A stretch of 64,000 bases of DNA. It comes from Flaviflexus massiliensis. Lineage in GTDB: Bacteria; Actinomycetota; Actinomycetes; Actinomycetales; Actinomycetaceae. The stretch spans positions 888,768 through 952,767 of the forward strand of contig NZ_LN831058.1 of NCBI RefSeq assembly GCF_001375495.1, given 5' to 3'. Below the pieces are notes generated by a model. That model saw only the letters and a program-made list of their open reading frames with translations, had not been told where the DNA came from and did no database searches. The translations under genes and the position numbers were made by a program. This document shows, one piece after another, positions 16,426-25,505 of the stretch; positions within the stretch are counted from its first letter, which is position 1, and every line of letters starts with the position of its first letter.

Positions 16426-16905
16426 TTAGGGAACGAACCTGGTAGCGTCCGCGCCGCGTGGTTGCCGGCACCTCTTCGTCCCGGCCGTTCGCGCCCATAG
16501 CCCTGCTATTCGATCCGAATCCAGGAAGGCCCGCAGGTACGTGCTAACTCTTGGTTTATCCAACCTTCGTCTTCGATTGGCGCTATTCTCAGGTCGTGAT
16601 AAACCCGCCTTCGTGGTGGTCGCACACATGAACTTGATCCCAAAATGATCACGATATTCGTCTATGAATGAGAGCATTTGTGACGTTTTGGCCTGGTTCT
16701 GAGGCGAAAACGCTGGAACAGCTGTCACCAACTCGTTCGTGTCACGAGACTCCTGGTTTTTCGACAGAGCCCCGCATTCTCCGCGTTCATATCTTACTCA
16801 CCCGGTAGAGGTGGTTGTGACTGCGGGCTAGTTGCATCCACTGACGAGCCGCGCGGCACGAAAGACCAAGCTTCGAACAAGCTGTAGTTCCACAAGAGAA
16901 TGCGG
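16426..16905 (-). pseudogene. decayed IS3 element (orfA-orfB remnant), relative of element A
   Basis: The minus strand holds a recognisable IS3 OrfA end in two frames: CSKLGLSCRAARQWMQLARS, stopped by TGA, then MNAENAGLCRKNQESRDTNE. These match the ARQWVQQAR and AENARLRRENQELRD segments of the OrfA at 1-246. It runs on without a stop into an OrfB start, MLSFIDEYRDHFGIKFMCAT, typical of this IS3 subgroup, then loses similarity by 16426. Several frameshifts and stops make it an old dead copy. Confidence 0.65.
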
Positions 16906-17108
16906 GGGCTCAGGGTGAGTGATTCACTTTTCCTGCTGTCAACAGGCCACCCCGATCGCGGGCGAGGCCGGCCACTTGCCTGAATCGGGGTAGATGAAGC
17001 TTATCTTCGAAATCTGTTGAGGAAGTCCGGTGGATCCCGAAAGCTTCGAGAAAGGGCCGACTGTTAGCATGGCGGGGACTTGATCAGCCGTTTTCTGAGG
17101 AGGAAACA

Positions 17109-17480
17109 GTGGAACTGAGTATGGACAAGGGCAACCAGTTTGTTGCGCAGACCCAGAGCGCGGAGGGTGCTGAGGCCTGGAAGAAACAGCTCGACGAGTT
17201 TGCGCCAGGATCATCCAACTGGGTTGTAGGCGCAGTCTTTGGCGGTACCTACCAGCGAGAGGGGCTCGAGCTTCGAGACCGTCAGATGCTGAACATGGCG
17301 GCTCTTGCTGCAATGGGAGGAGTTGAACCCCAGCTCACCGGCCACATCAAGACCGCGGTTGACGTGGCCGGGATGAGTAAGGAAGAGGTCGCCGAATGTT
17401 TTGTCCACCTCATGCCCTACATCGGTGTTCCCAAGACGCTTGCTGCCATGAGGTGCATGAAGACGGCACTCTCAGAGTAG
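17109..17480 (+). CDS. carboxymuconolactone decarboxylase (AhpD-like) family protein
   Basis: An all-helical protein of 123 residues in the CMD family, whose members include gamma-carboxymuconolactone decarboxylase and peroxidase partners. The region GLELRDRQMLNMAALAAMGG and the PQLTGHIKTAVDVAGMSKEE segment are typical. The AhpD CxxC pair is absent, and the only cysteines lie near the C-terminus (ECFVHLM, MRCMKTA), so peroxidase-partner activity is doubtful. The GTG start has TGAGGAGGAAACA upstream. It stands alone between decayed sequences. Confidence 0.85.
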   Translation: MELSMDKGNQFVAQTQSAEGAEAWKKQLDEFAPGSSNWVVGAVFGGTYQREGLELRDRQMLNMAALAAMGGVEPQLTGHIKTAVDVAGMSKEEVAECFVHLMPYIGVPKTLAAMRCMKTALSE

Positions 17481-17772
17481 AGCGTACGGCTTCCGTTACT
17501 TTTGCGCACAGTAAAACGCTGGGCGCTGTAGAGCGACGTGATGCGAAGCCCCGGGTGATGGAATGCGACCAAGTGTTCGGATGCTGATTGCTGCCCGGGG
17601 CTTTGGGGATCATTGCTACGTGCCCGGGGTGGCGATATTGGATAGCTAAGTGATCGGCGGGGGTTGATCCTCAGTATCCGAAATGATTGTTTTACTGATT
17701 GACCAAAGTGTGCAAGCTGTTCTAGATCATAGGTATGCATAGGGTCGAAGTGCAACGAGCAAAGGGGCGATC

Positions 17773-18134
17773 ATGTCTGACAGCGTAGTCATCGGCATTG
17801 ACGGAGGGACCACGGCAGTGAAAACCGTGGCATTTGATTTAACTGGTGGCGTGATAGTACTCGCGCACCAAATCATTCCCGTCTGGTAAGGATCAAACGG
17901 TGAAGCCCAGCTCGGCGTGTACGCAATCTGGGAGGGGCCGAGCGTTTCCGGGACGCCACCATAAAGCTTGGAAATAGTGAGATTCGCGCGCTCGGACTAG
18001 CCGGAGATGGATGCTGGCTCTTCGACACGACATCGAGCCACTCGGGCCCGCCTCTAACTGGATGGATGCCAGGGCCGCTCATGGCGTTCCCTGCCTCTGA
18101 AGCCGCTTGCACCGTACAGAAAAACCTCCCATAG
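17773..18134 (+). pseudogene. FGGY-family carbohydrate kinase, N-terminal remnant
   Basis: The start of a xylulokinase/erythritol-kinase-type enzyme is clear: VVIGIDGGTTAVKTVAFDL is the ATP-binding phosphate loop. After 38 residues an in-frame TAA (17887-17889) replaces a probable Tyr codon (VW-stop-GSNGEAQ). A frameshift near 17930 follows, since the continuing similarity GNSEIRALGLAGDGCWLFD is in another frame. Similarity ends near 18134; more than three quarters of the normal 500 residues are gone. It stands upstream of the broken focA copy. Confidence 0.72.
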
Positions 18135-18298
18135 GTGCCGTGAGAGCCCCACTACTGCCTACCGCACGGATTGTTCGCATCTTTGTGGTTCCTTGGTCCC
18201 ATGTCCGATTTGCTCTGCGGAATACGGTCAAAACGAAAAAGAGTGTGCCCATTGATCGTTGAGACCTGTGCCTTACGCTCGCCACGTCACGTGAATGA

Positions 18299-19201
18299 AT
18301 GGGGGAGGGCTTGGGGACCGCTGGAATGCTGTTGCCTGGACAGTTGATGGAAGCGGCTGAGAACGCGGCACACGGGAAAGTGATGAACCGGCCGCTGAAA
18401 TCGTTCCTGCTCGCCATGACCGCGGGCGCCTTCATCGCCTTCGCCTTCTACGTCACGACCCAGGTTGGTGCCGAGGCCATGCCCTGGGGCATGGCCAAAC
18501 TTATTGGTGGCCTCGTTTTCTCCACGGGACTCATCCTCGTTGTTCTCACCGGCGCCGCGCTCTTCACGTCGTCAACCCTGACTCTGACAGCGCGGGCTAG
18601 CGGGCGGATCGCCACGTGGCAGTTGCTGAGAAACTGGGGAATTGTCTACCTCGGAAACTTCGTGCGGGCCGCGAGTGTGGCAGGAATGATCTACCTCGCC
18701 GGCACATAGGAGCAGGCCGATGGGGCATGGGGCGCAGTGGTGATGGAGACGGCGTTAAAGAAGGTCAGTCACGGATGTGGTCCAGCGGTCGTACTGGGGA
18801 TCATGTGCAATCTCATGGTCTGCATCGCCATCTGGATCTCCTATGCGGGCAAGACCGTGGTTGACAAGATCGCGGCCCTGATCCTCCCTGTTGCCCTCTT
18901 CGTCGCGACAGGTTTCGAACACTCCGTTGCCAACATGCTCCTCATCCCCTTCGGGATTATCATCGCGGCCTTCGCGGGCGAAGGATCCTGGGCCGCTACG
19001 GGACTCGATCCGTCAGCCTATGGGGACCTGACCTGGGCCAGCTTCCTAACTGATAACCTCCTGCCGGTCACGATCGGCAACATTGTCGGTGGGGGCGTCA
19101 TGATCGGACTGCTGTACTGGTCGATTAGCAACCGGATGGGTGCTCCCGCGAAACCGCTGGAGAAAACCAGTTCCGGCCAGGGATGTATGAGAATTCAGTA
19201 G
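18299..19201 (+). pseudogene. formate/nitrite transporter (FocA/NirC) paralogue with nonsense codon
   Basis: A pentameric channel for formate or nitrite, closely similar to the intact copy at 32109-33002. The frame is complete except for a TAG at 18707-18709. It stands between AGT and EQADGAWG, where the intact copy reads ARTWEQAAGGWG, so a TGG-to-TAG change is evident. Conserved parts remain on both sides: GAFIAFAFYVTTQVGAEAMP, TGAALFTSSTLTLTARASGR, GIMCNLMVCIAIW and FVATGFEHSVANM. The break falls near the middle of the channel, so neither half should work. Confidence 0.88.
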
Positions 19202-19492
19202 CGGCTAAGCGAGTGGAAAGAAGCGCGAGCATCTGATCGCATGCGCTTTGTTCCGTGGGAAGAGCTACCCAGTCTCTGCGCAATTGAGTTCGTTTGTACT
19301 GGCCTACCCTTGGATCGATGGGGTTCCGATATCCGCCAACATTCTCGCTGTATTCATGATCGTTGGTGGACCGGCCCCGTCACCTATTTCCATGAACTTC
19401 CCCGGGGCGGGTCTTAAAAGCGACCGGAAGACTGTTCCCAACGATGTGGGCACAGTAGGATTGTGCAACCGATCGACATCTAGGAAGAGCCA
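19202..19492. other. non-coding stretch
   Basis: No gene, repeat or terminator is supported between the focA pseudogene and the GNAT pseudogene. Confidence 0.4.
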
Positions 19493-19930
19493 GTGACCGA
19501 CTGTTATCTGAGAGAGCTCCGAGTTGAGGATGCTGCGGATGTGCTGGCTGCATTCCGGTCGAATGACGACATGATGAGGCAGGGGAGCGTCACCAGCCTT
19601 TCCGATGCAGAACGATACGTCAGTAACCTCTTGTAGCCATCCCACCGACCTGTCGTGATAGCTGAGAAGGGCCGGCTAGTTGGCCTGGTTTGCATCAGCA
19701 TCGATGTGGAGAACCGAAACGCTTGGTTCTGGTATTGGATGAATGACACTACTCGCGGGCAAGGCGTCATGAGCCGCGCAGCGGCGTCGGTTGCAAACGT
19801 GGCGCTAGCGGATTGGGGATTGGAACGACTCGAGCTCGGGTATCGGGTCAACAACCCAGCATCCGGGGCTGTTGCCAAAGCGGCAGGAATCATCAAAGAA
19901 GGAACAGAGCGCGCCAAGTTTCTTCTTTGA
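19493..19930 (+). pseudogene. GNAT (RimJ/RimL-type) acetyltransferase with nonsense codon
   Basis: The frame starts at a GTG (19493) behind AGGAAGA and reads MTDCYLRELRVEDAADVLAA. An in-frame TAG at 19634-19636 interrupts it after 47 residues. The same frame continues as AEKGRLVGLVCISIDVENRN, WFWYWMNDTTRGQGVMSRAA (acetyl-CoA-binding motif A) and RLELGYRVNNPASGAVAKAA to the end. This layout is a RimJ-like N-acetyltransferase of 145 residues inactivated by one base change. Confidence 0.8.
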
Positions 19931-20035
19931 TGGTGAACGAATTGATGTCAATACCTGCGGCAGGCTCGTCACTGATCCCATTCCAGATACCCCGCTTCTG
20001 CCATGGAGAACGGGACGTATTTAGGAAGTGAATGA

Positions 20036-20251
20036 TAGCCCGTTGCGCCGGTTACGGGTCTTCTCGGAAGCCGCACCTTCTACGAGAAAGTGTTCGGTGG
20101 GGTATTCAACGACGGGGGTCAACCCATGTGGGATGAGGAACGTATCGGACTCGGGTGTTTGGTTTCACGTCCAGAAATCAAGATCTTTGACTCACATTTT
20201 CTGCACCGGGTCGTGGATGGGTCTAGTCTGGCCCAGACGCCCCGTGCGTGA
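20036..20251 (+). pseudogene. unassigned coding remnant upstream of carbonic anhydrase
   Basis: An open frame without a start codon reads PVAPVTGLLGSRTFYEKVFG and later GLGCLVSRPEIKIFDSHFLH, ending at TGA 20249-20251. The FYEKVFG piece is reminiscent of glyoxalase/VOC proteins, but the rest does not match well and I do not assign it. It looks like the 3' half of a gene. Confidence 0.35.
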
Positions 20252-20275
20252 GCCGACCATAGGAGAGAAGTATCA

Positions 20276-20785
20276 ATGCCTGTTATTCAGAGCTTGCTCG
20301 ACAACGCAGCAGCCTACGCCAAAACTTTCGATAAGGGCGGCCTGCCCATGCACCCGAGCAAGAAGATTGCTGTTGTGGCATGCATGGATGCTCGCCTCGA
20401 CGTGTATGGCCTGCTTGGACTCGACATCGGTGAGGCACACGTGCTGACCAATGCTGGTGGGGCGATCACGGAAGACGTTATTCGTTCACTCGCTGTCAGC
20501 CAGTACCGACTCGGAACCGAAGAAATCATCGTTATTTACCACACGAACTGTGGCATGAGGACCTTCACCGACGAGGAATTCAAGGACGAGATGGAGGCCG
20601 AGACCGGGACTCGTCCCGACTGGGCGAAGGAAGTCTTCGTCACCCCGGAAGAAGACGTCCGTGAATCCCTGAGGAAGCTTGCGGCCGACCCCTTCCTCAA
20701 GCATAGGGACAACATTCGCGGATTCGTCTACGACGTCCACAAGGGCACCCTGACAGAGGTGACCGAAACCAGCCAGGTCGCATAG
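20276..20785 (+). CDS. beta-class carbonic anhydrase
   Basis: Reversible CO2 hydration; cytoplasmic zinc enzyme. 169 residues, similar to the short mycobacterial Rv1284 type. Zinc and catalytic residues are visible: Cys and the Asp-Arg pair in VACMDARLDVYG, NAGGAITEDVIRSL, and the second His/Cys in YHTNCGMRTF. The ATG follows AGGAGAGAAG. The gene ends before a strong hairpin terminator at 20848, so it is probably monocistronic. It supplies bicarbonate, useful for carboxylation during fermentative growth. Confidence 0.93.
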   Translation: MPVIQSLLDNAAAYAKTFDKGGLPMHPSKKIAVVACMDARLDVYGLLGLDIGEAHVLTNAGGAITEDVIRSLAVSQYRLGTEEIIVIYHTNCGMRTFTDEEFKDEMEAETGTRPDWAKEVFVTPEEDVRESLRKLAADPFLKHRDNIRGFVYDVHKGTLTEVTETSQVA

Positions 20786-20847
20786 CAAGTCGCGTAAAAG
20801 GAGCCCATATCGGGCGATGAACCACGTGGTGGTCAACTGTAGAAGTT

Positions 20848-20883
20848 GAAGGGGTGCGGTCACGTGACCGCACCCCTTCTTTG
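20848..20883 (+). terminator. intrinsic terminator of the carbonic anhydrase gene
   Basis: A perfect 16-bp inverted repeat without spacer (20848-20863 and 20864-20879; arm GAAGGGGTGCGGTCAC) is followed by TTTGT. The central 3-4 bp would form the loop. Confidence 0.85.
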
Positions 20884-20998
20884 TGTCCTCATCCTTGAAA
20901 CCCGTCTTTGAGCTGGGCTGAACGCACCCGCTTTTGTTTGAGGGGACGAAGCGACCTGATGTGGTTCCGGGACTATAGTTAACGGGGGAGGTAATGCG

Positions 20999-22876
20999 GT
21001 GAGTTTGAAGGGCGGTCAACGAGCGGATGCATTGCGTGGACACGCGCGCAATCTGTTTGGAATCAATCCGTTTCGCCGGCGCTGGCCCGTCGCCCTCAAA
21101 GCCGCGATCACCCTCCTCATCCCTCTGTCGGTCGCGACAGCCTTCGGATATCAAGACCATGCTCTGCTGTGTTCCCTCGGGGCCTTCACGGTACTGTACG
21201 GCCCCCACACGGCAGGGCGGTTCCGAGCCCGCCTCCTCGCAGTGGTCAGCGTAGGCCTTATTCTCAGTGCCGCTCTTGGCACCGTTTTTGCGCACTCCCA
21301 GGTGCTGCTCATGATGGTCATGGTCGCAGTCGCCGTTGTAGCCAGCGTCCTCGTCGTCACCTTGAAAGTTGGCCCACCGGGGCCCGTGTTTTTTCCCCTC
21401 GCGATTGGCGTGAGCGGACTTGCGGTGTCGGGAGGTGCCGATCCCTGGCACATCATTATCTCCGTCAGCATCGGTGCCGTCACCGCCTGGATTATTGGCA
21501 TGAGCGATGTGCTGATCAGGCCGCGCGGCCCGGAAGAAGATGCAGTCAGGGCCGCGGCCAGCGCAATCGCGCACTTCGAAAAGGCACCGGATGACAACGA
21601 TAAGGAATTCCGTAAAGCGCGACTATCGGCTTCGAACCCACTCCACTCCGCATGGATCACGGTCACCGATGGGGCGGCACGAAACGTCTCAAGGGGGCGA
21701 CTCGACCTCATCACGTCCCTCAACAAACTGCACCACAGGTATGCGATGCGGACCGCGCTCTCAACCCACGCCCACACCGAAACGGAACGGACCATACCGT
21801 GGAGCGAGGGCATCGGGGAAATTAATAGGCAGGCTGCCCGGGGTCGTGGTAGAACCATCCGCATCGACCTTGAGGGCCTGAGGCAGTCCTCCCTGGGCCG
21901 ACCAACCGCACGCTACCTTCTGCAGGATGCGCTGACCTGGCCGAGCGAAGTCCTCCTCATTGCGCTCCGCGTTGGCCTTGCAACAGCAGTCGCTGCCATC
22001 GTCGGGCTGCTACTCGGTGGGGACCGCACCTACTGGGCGGTCTTTACCGCACTCCTCGTTGTTCACCAGGGCGGAACCCGCAAGTGGCAGACCTACCGCG
22101 GTCTGCAACGCTTTATTGGCACCGTTCTCGGACTCGCAGTCTTTGGGATCATCCTGGCACTCGATCCGAGAGGGTGGTGGCTCGTGCTCATCCTCGGTGG
22201 TCTCCAGTTCTCGGTGGAGATGCTCGTCGTCCGCAACTACGCCCTCGGCTCCATCTTCATCACCCCGCTCGCGCTGACAACAGCCTACGTGGGAGCTGGT
22301 CGCATGGATTCGACCGGGGTCATAGCCGACAGGCTCATCGACACAACCGTTGGAGTCGTTGTCGCCATCATCATGGTGTGGCTCGTGGGTCGCCGCACAC
22401 CCCTGCTCAACCTGCGGGGTCAAGGCAGGCGCTGCATTTTGGCGATGGAGGCGGTCATGGCCGATATCTCCAGCGGCGTGGCAACATCGATGGATGCTCG
22501 GGAACGCCGGCGCGTCCTCTATTTCGAACTCCTCGAATACGAAGGCGTGGGGGACCGTGCGCTGAGCGATGATCCGACCTCGGTGCAACCCTACTGGGAT
22601 ATGCACAACGCGATCATCGAACTCGGCTACTTTGTGCTCGGTGCCGCCTGGCACCCCACGCTCCGTCACGACACGGAACGATTCGTGCGCGCCCGGCGCG
22701 GCTTCGCCGACATTTTCGCTACTCCCGTGACAGTTCCGCGAGCCGCAAGCGATATTGAAGCCGATGTTCATGCCGTCCACCGCATCATCGCCGACTGGGA
22801 TGGCCTGGGAGATGTGATGGACGAGGAAACTGAAGCTGACGATCGGCCGCACAACTCATCGGATGACGATAAGTAA
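20999..22876 (+). CDS. FUSC-family membrane protein (aromatic-acid-exporter-like)
   Basis: Inner-membrane protein of 625 residues with two membrane bundles. Roughly residues 20-170 hold six helices (e.g. AALGTVFAHSQVLLMMVMVA). Roughly residues 305-470 hold another six, containing the FUSC core GGDRTYWAVFTALLVVHQGG and GTRKWQTYRGLQRFIGTVLG. A cytoplasmic linker and C-terminal tail complete it. FUSC proteins export aromatic carboxylates or similar compounds; the substrate here is unknown. The GTG start has GGGGAGG nine bases upstream. No partner membrane-fusion protein is present, as usual in Gram-positives. Confidence 0.85.
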   Translation: MSLKGGQRADALRGHARNLFGINPFRRRWPVALKAAITLLIPLSVATAFGYQDHALLCSLGAFTVLYGPHTAGRFRARLLAVVSVGLILSAALGTVFAHSQVLLMMVMVAVAVVASVLVVTLKVGPPGPVFFPLAIGVSGLAVSGGADPWHIIISVSIGAVTAWIIGMSDVLIRPRGPEEDAVRAAASAIAHFEKAPDDNDKEFRKARLSASNPLHSAWITVTDGAARNVSRGRLDLITSLNKLHHRYAMRTALSTHAHTETERTIPWSEGIGEINRQAARGRGRTIRIDLEGLRQSSLGRPTARYLLQDALTWPSEVLLIALRVGLATAVAAIVGLLLGGDRTYWAVFTALLVVHQGGTRKWQTYRGLQRFIGTVLGLAVFGIILALDPRGWWLVLILGGLQFSVEMLVVRNYALGSIFITPLALTTAYVGAGRMDSTGVIADRLIDTTVGVVVAIIMVWLVGRRTPLLNLRGQGRRCILAMEAVMADISSGVATSMDARERRRVLYFELLEYEGVGDRALSDDPTSVQPYWDMHNAIIELGYFVLGAAWHPTLRHDTERFVRARRGFADIFATPVTVPRAASDIEADVHAVHRIIADWDGLGDVMDEETEADDRPHNSSDDDK

Positions 22877-22926
22877 GATGCCGAGGTTGATGGAGGTGCG
22901 CTCCCGGTTAATTGAGTGAGGTGGGC

Positions 22927-23376
22927 CTAGAGGCCCGGGACCTCGCTCATAGCCGTGATCATTTTCAGCGCTTCGCCATCGTATTCAAAGTGCAAGAACT
23001 TGTTACCGGCAGCAAACACGTCGAATGCTCCGCCCGATATGACGGGATCACCAAAGAATGACGTGACGGTTATGCGATCTGTGCTGGTGAGCTCGAGACC
23101 GTCGATGAGGGCATTGGGAGTTAGGTATGCTCCGTTACCATCGCTGTCGATGGTGGAAATAAAAACAGCCGTCGCAACCGCTGACTCAGGCTCGCCCTCG
23201 TAAAGAACAGTGACGCCCTGGTTCGTAAATTCCCGATACATTTCGCCTTCGGGAAACAGTTCATCCTCGTAACTCGGTCCAACCAAGCCCAAGAGGCCAA
23301 GCCCGCCAGCATCGAATACTCCCTGACCGAGAGCCTCGAGAAAGATGGAGATCTCACCTGTGATCTGTGTCGACAT
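22927..23376 (-). CDS. hypothetical protein, about 150 residues
   Basis: Soluble acidic protein starting MSTQITGEISIFLEALGQGV and ending ALKMITAMSEVPGL. A TTG nine codons upstream (23403) could also start it; the ATG is taken, though neither has a strong ribosome site. Alternating beta-like segments (RITVTSFFGDPVISGG, NKFLHFEYDGEAL) suggest a small beta-rich fold. No family was recognised. It is convergent with the FUSC gene. Confidence 0.6.
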   Translation of the reverse strand: MSTQITGEISIFLEALGQGVFDAGGLGLLGLVGPSYEDELFPEGEMYREFTNQGVTVLYEGEPESAVATAVFISTIDSDGNGAYLTPNALIDGLELTSTDRITVTSFFGDPVISGGAFDVFAAGNKFLHFEYDGEALKMITAMSEVPGL

Positions 23377-23507
23377 GAGGTGCGCCTTCCGTGCCAGCCT
23401 CAATCATCACGGTAACGATCGAGGATCCTGACTTAACTGTGACGCGAGAGCCCCACCTCGCAACCGGAGCATGGAGTGAATGATGGAGATCCGGGTGCGG
23501 GGTGAGT

Positions 23508-24164
23508 CTAGGAGGTCTGGTCTTTTGCGTGGTGCTGCTGAGCAAGGAGGACAAGGGAATCCAGCAGGGAACGGCGGAAAATAGTGCCCAGAACAACCCC
23601 GCGGATGACCTCGTTTCGGCTGGATGCAGAAGCAACTGCCAAGACGTCGATCCGGGCAACGGTATCAGCCGCCTCCGCGTAGGCATCCAACTGATCAAGA
23701 ACCGTGGAGAGATCCTCGTCGCGCAGGCTGGTGATGGCGGAGATCGTGGATTCAAGAGCGGGTGTTTCCGGATGGATCTGCCAACCCCTGGACTCGATGA
23801 GCTCGTGAAGAATCTTTCTCGATGTTGCCCGTGCCTCCAACTCCTCCTTCGTTGGAGGCAGTTCCCCCTCATCCGTCTCGTCCTGCCCGATGAGAGCATC
23901 CTGGGCGGCACCCATGGCTTCCACGATGGCGGGCTCCGAGTCGATTGCGTTCAGAACCTGCTGGATTGTTTTGAGAGAGAGCCGTGCTGTCTTTGTCAGG
24001 GCGCGGATAAGGCGGAGCCTGTCGAGGTGCGAGTCTGAGTAGATGGCCTGGTTGACGCTAGTACGTTCCCCTGGTTCCAGGAGTCCCTCCCGCAGGTAGT
24101 ACTTGATCGTCGCGATACTGAACCCCGATCGCTTCGACAGCTCCGCCATCTTCATCTCCGCCAC
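23508..24164 (-). CDS. MerR-family transcriptional regulator
   Basis: 218 residues. The N-terminal winged HTH is typical (MAELSKRSGFSIATIKYYLR, LLEPGERTSVNQAIYSDSHL). A dimerisation helix follows (LIRALTKTARLSLKTIQQVL), then a long C-terminal effector region of unknown ligand. No mercury/copper/SoxR cysteines are present. Transcribed divergently from the DUF1772 gene at 24275; the intervening region carries two palindromes, so it very likely regulates that gene and itself. In-frame ATGs at 24164 and 24152 are both possible starts. Confidence 0.9.
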   Translation of the reverse strand: MAEMKMAELSKRSGFSIATIKYYLREGLLEPGERTSVNQAIYSDSHLDRLRLIRALTKTARLSLKTIQQVLNAIDSEPAIVEAMGAAQDALIGQDETDEGELPPTKEELEARATSRKILHELIESRGWQIHPETPALESTISAITSLRDEDLSTVLDQLDAYAEAADTVARIDVLAVASASSRNEVIRGVVLGTIFRRSLLDSLVLLAQQHHAKDQTS

Positions 24165-24195
24165 ATCCTCACTCTCGGCTTGCCAACCACTATAG

Positions 24196-24237
24196 GTATT
24201 AATACTATCTATAAATAACGGATAGAGAAACTATCCG
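24196..24237. promoter_or_regulatory. divergent promoter region with probable MerR operators
   Basis: Two inverted repeats occupy the divergent region. GTATTAATAC lies at 24196-24205, and CGGATAG with a 5-base spacer and CTATCCG at 24219-24237 is a perfect 7-bp dyad. The local base composition is AT-rich and a TATAAA box is at 24210-24215. Binding by the adjacent MerR protein is inferred. Confidence 0.6.
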
Positions 24238-24274
24238 TGAATTTCTTGAAGTGACTGAGTGAGGGAGTGATTGG

Positions 24275-24718
24275 ATGGGTGCGCTAGAGATTGCCGGGAT
24301 CATCGTGACGGGATTTGTCGGATGCGCCGAGTCTGCCTCGGTTGCTCTGGTCCGCCCGGTTATTCGCCGCCTACCCATCGACCATCAGCTGACCATGGAA
24401 CGGGGCCTTCTCATAACGCTTGGGCGGGTCATGCCGGTGGGAATGACGTCCTCCGCCACCGTCCTCGGCATCAGCCTCGCCATATCCCGCGGCACTCCGA
24501 TCCTTATCGCCGCAGCCGTCACCTTGAGCATTGCCCTGATCGTCACGATCATTGGGAATGTCCCCATCAATATCTCGACCGGACGCATCGATCAGGACAC
24601 CTCGCCGGAAGGCTTTGAAGCTATGAGAAGGCGCTGGGATGTCTTCCAGTTTGTTCGTGGCTCCCTCCAGCTCATCGGCTTCGTCCTCATCGTGCTTGGT
24701 GTTGCGCAAAGCCTGTGA
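24275..24718 (+). CDS. DUF1772 (anthrone-oxygenase-like) membrane protein
   Basis: 147 residues with four membrane segments (MGALEIAGIIVTGFVG, VMPVGMTSSATVLGISLA, LIAAAVTLSIALIVTIIG, SLQLIGFVLIVLGVAQSL). The DUF1772 hallmark Asn-x-Pro-x-Asn is present in IIGNVPINIS, followed by the RRRWDVFQFVRG segment. Family members are linked to anthrone oxidation or small-molecule modification; activity here is not established. Divergent to and probably controlled by the MerR regulator. Confidence 0.8.
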   Translation: MGALEIAGIIVTGFVGCAESASVALVRPVIRRLPIDHQLTMERGLLITLGRVMPVGMTSSATVLGISLAISRGTPILIAAAVTLSIALIVTIIGNVPINISTGRIDQDTSPEGFEAMRRRWDVFQFVRGSLQLIGFVLIVLGVAQSL

Positions 24719-24843
24719 TTAGCAAGGCGGTGATTGATCACCCCACCCGAGCAAGGGCGTTGTGCATGTCCTGGTGGTGGGTGAAGTCGAGGGTGGATGC
24801 TTATGGCCCTGGCAAGAAATAATTGCGGGAGGCTAAACAAGTG

Positions 24844-24880
24844 TGGGAGGCTACCTGGCACGATGCCGAGTAGCCTCCCA
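24844..24880 (-). terminator. intrinsic terminator downstream of the DoxX gene
   Basis: An 11-bp perfect stem (TGGGAGGCTAC at 24844-24854, complement at 24870-24880) with a 15-base loop lies 30 bp after the DoxX stop. A similar GGGAGGCTA sits just beyond at about 24828. No strong T-run is seen. Confidence 0.6.
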
Positions 24881-24910
24881 TGATCCTCTGTGCGAGCGAG
24901 GTGTGAGGAT

Positions 24911-25327
24911 TTAGTTCTTGTTCTTCTTTGCGCTTCCGTTGAGAACGAGTGCAACGGCAATGGCGGCGAGCCACGAGTCCTTGGCAAGAGCGGTGCCATC
25001 CTGGCTCGGGCGGATGCCATCTTCCTGGGTCATGCCGGGGATTGCGAAGTAGTTCGCGAGCATGCCTGCCGAGAACGCTGCAAGTCCGAGACCGGCAACG
25101 CGGGTCGGGACGAAGGGTAGGAGCAGGGCAGAACCGACAGCAACTTCACCCCAGCTGAGAAACTTGCCGAACTCCTCGGGAGTCATGTTCTTGACGGCGG
25201 GAACGCCGTTGGCTGCCATCTCCTGCATGCCAGCCGCAGTTTCCTTGTCCATGCCCAGCTTGCCGAGTCCGGCATTCAGAATAAAAGCGCCGGGAACGGC
25301 GCGCAGGATTGCGTTGCTCAGTTTCAT
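24911..25327 (-). CDS. DoxX-family membrane protein
   Basis: 138 residues with four membrane segments, starting MKLSNAILRAVPGAFILNAG. The FLSWGEVAVGSALLLPFVPT and AGLGLAAFSAGMLANYF segments fit DoxX proteins, which act with redox partners in thiol or sulfur homeostasis in actinobacteria. A GAAGGAG site precedes the ATG. The C-terminus ends in a lysine/asparagine tail (SAKKNKN). Monocistronic, with its own terminator. Confidence 0.75.
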   Translation of the reverse strand: MKLSNAILRAVPGAFILNAGLGKLGMDKETAAGMQEMAANGVPAVKNMTPEEFGKFLSWGEVAVGSALLLPFVPTRVAGLGLAAFSAGMLANYFAIPGMTQEDGIRPSQDGTALAKDSWLAAIAVALVLNGSAKKNKN

Positions 25328-25505
25328 TTTTTCTCCTTCACGAATGGGTCTTCACCAGCCTACCGTTGAAAACTGAACCATTTCCTGCCTGGAGATTCAA
25401 TACACGTTCGCGGGGCGAGGAATTGGGTACGGTCCAGTTTCTCCCGTGTGACCTGGGGGCAACGGGTGTCCGATGGTGGGCGATGGGAGAGAGAATGCTC
25501 GAAGG

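Noticed and set aside
20486-21574. Minus-strand open frame of 362 codons
   Set aside because: Spans the carbonic anhydrase terminator and the FUSC start; low-complexity shadow reading.
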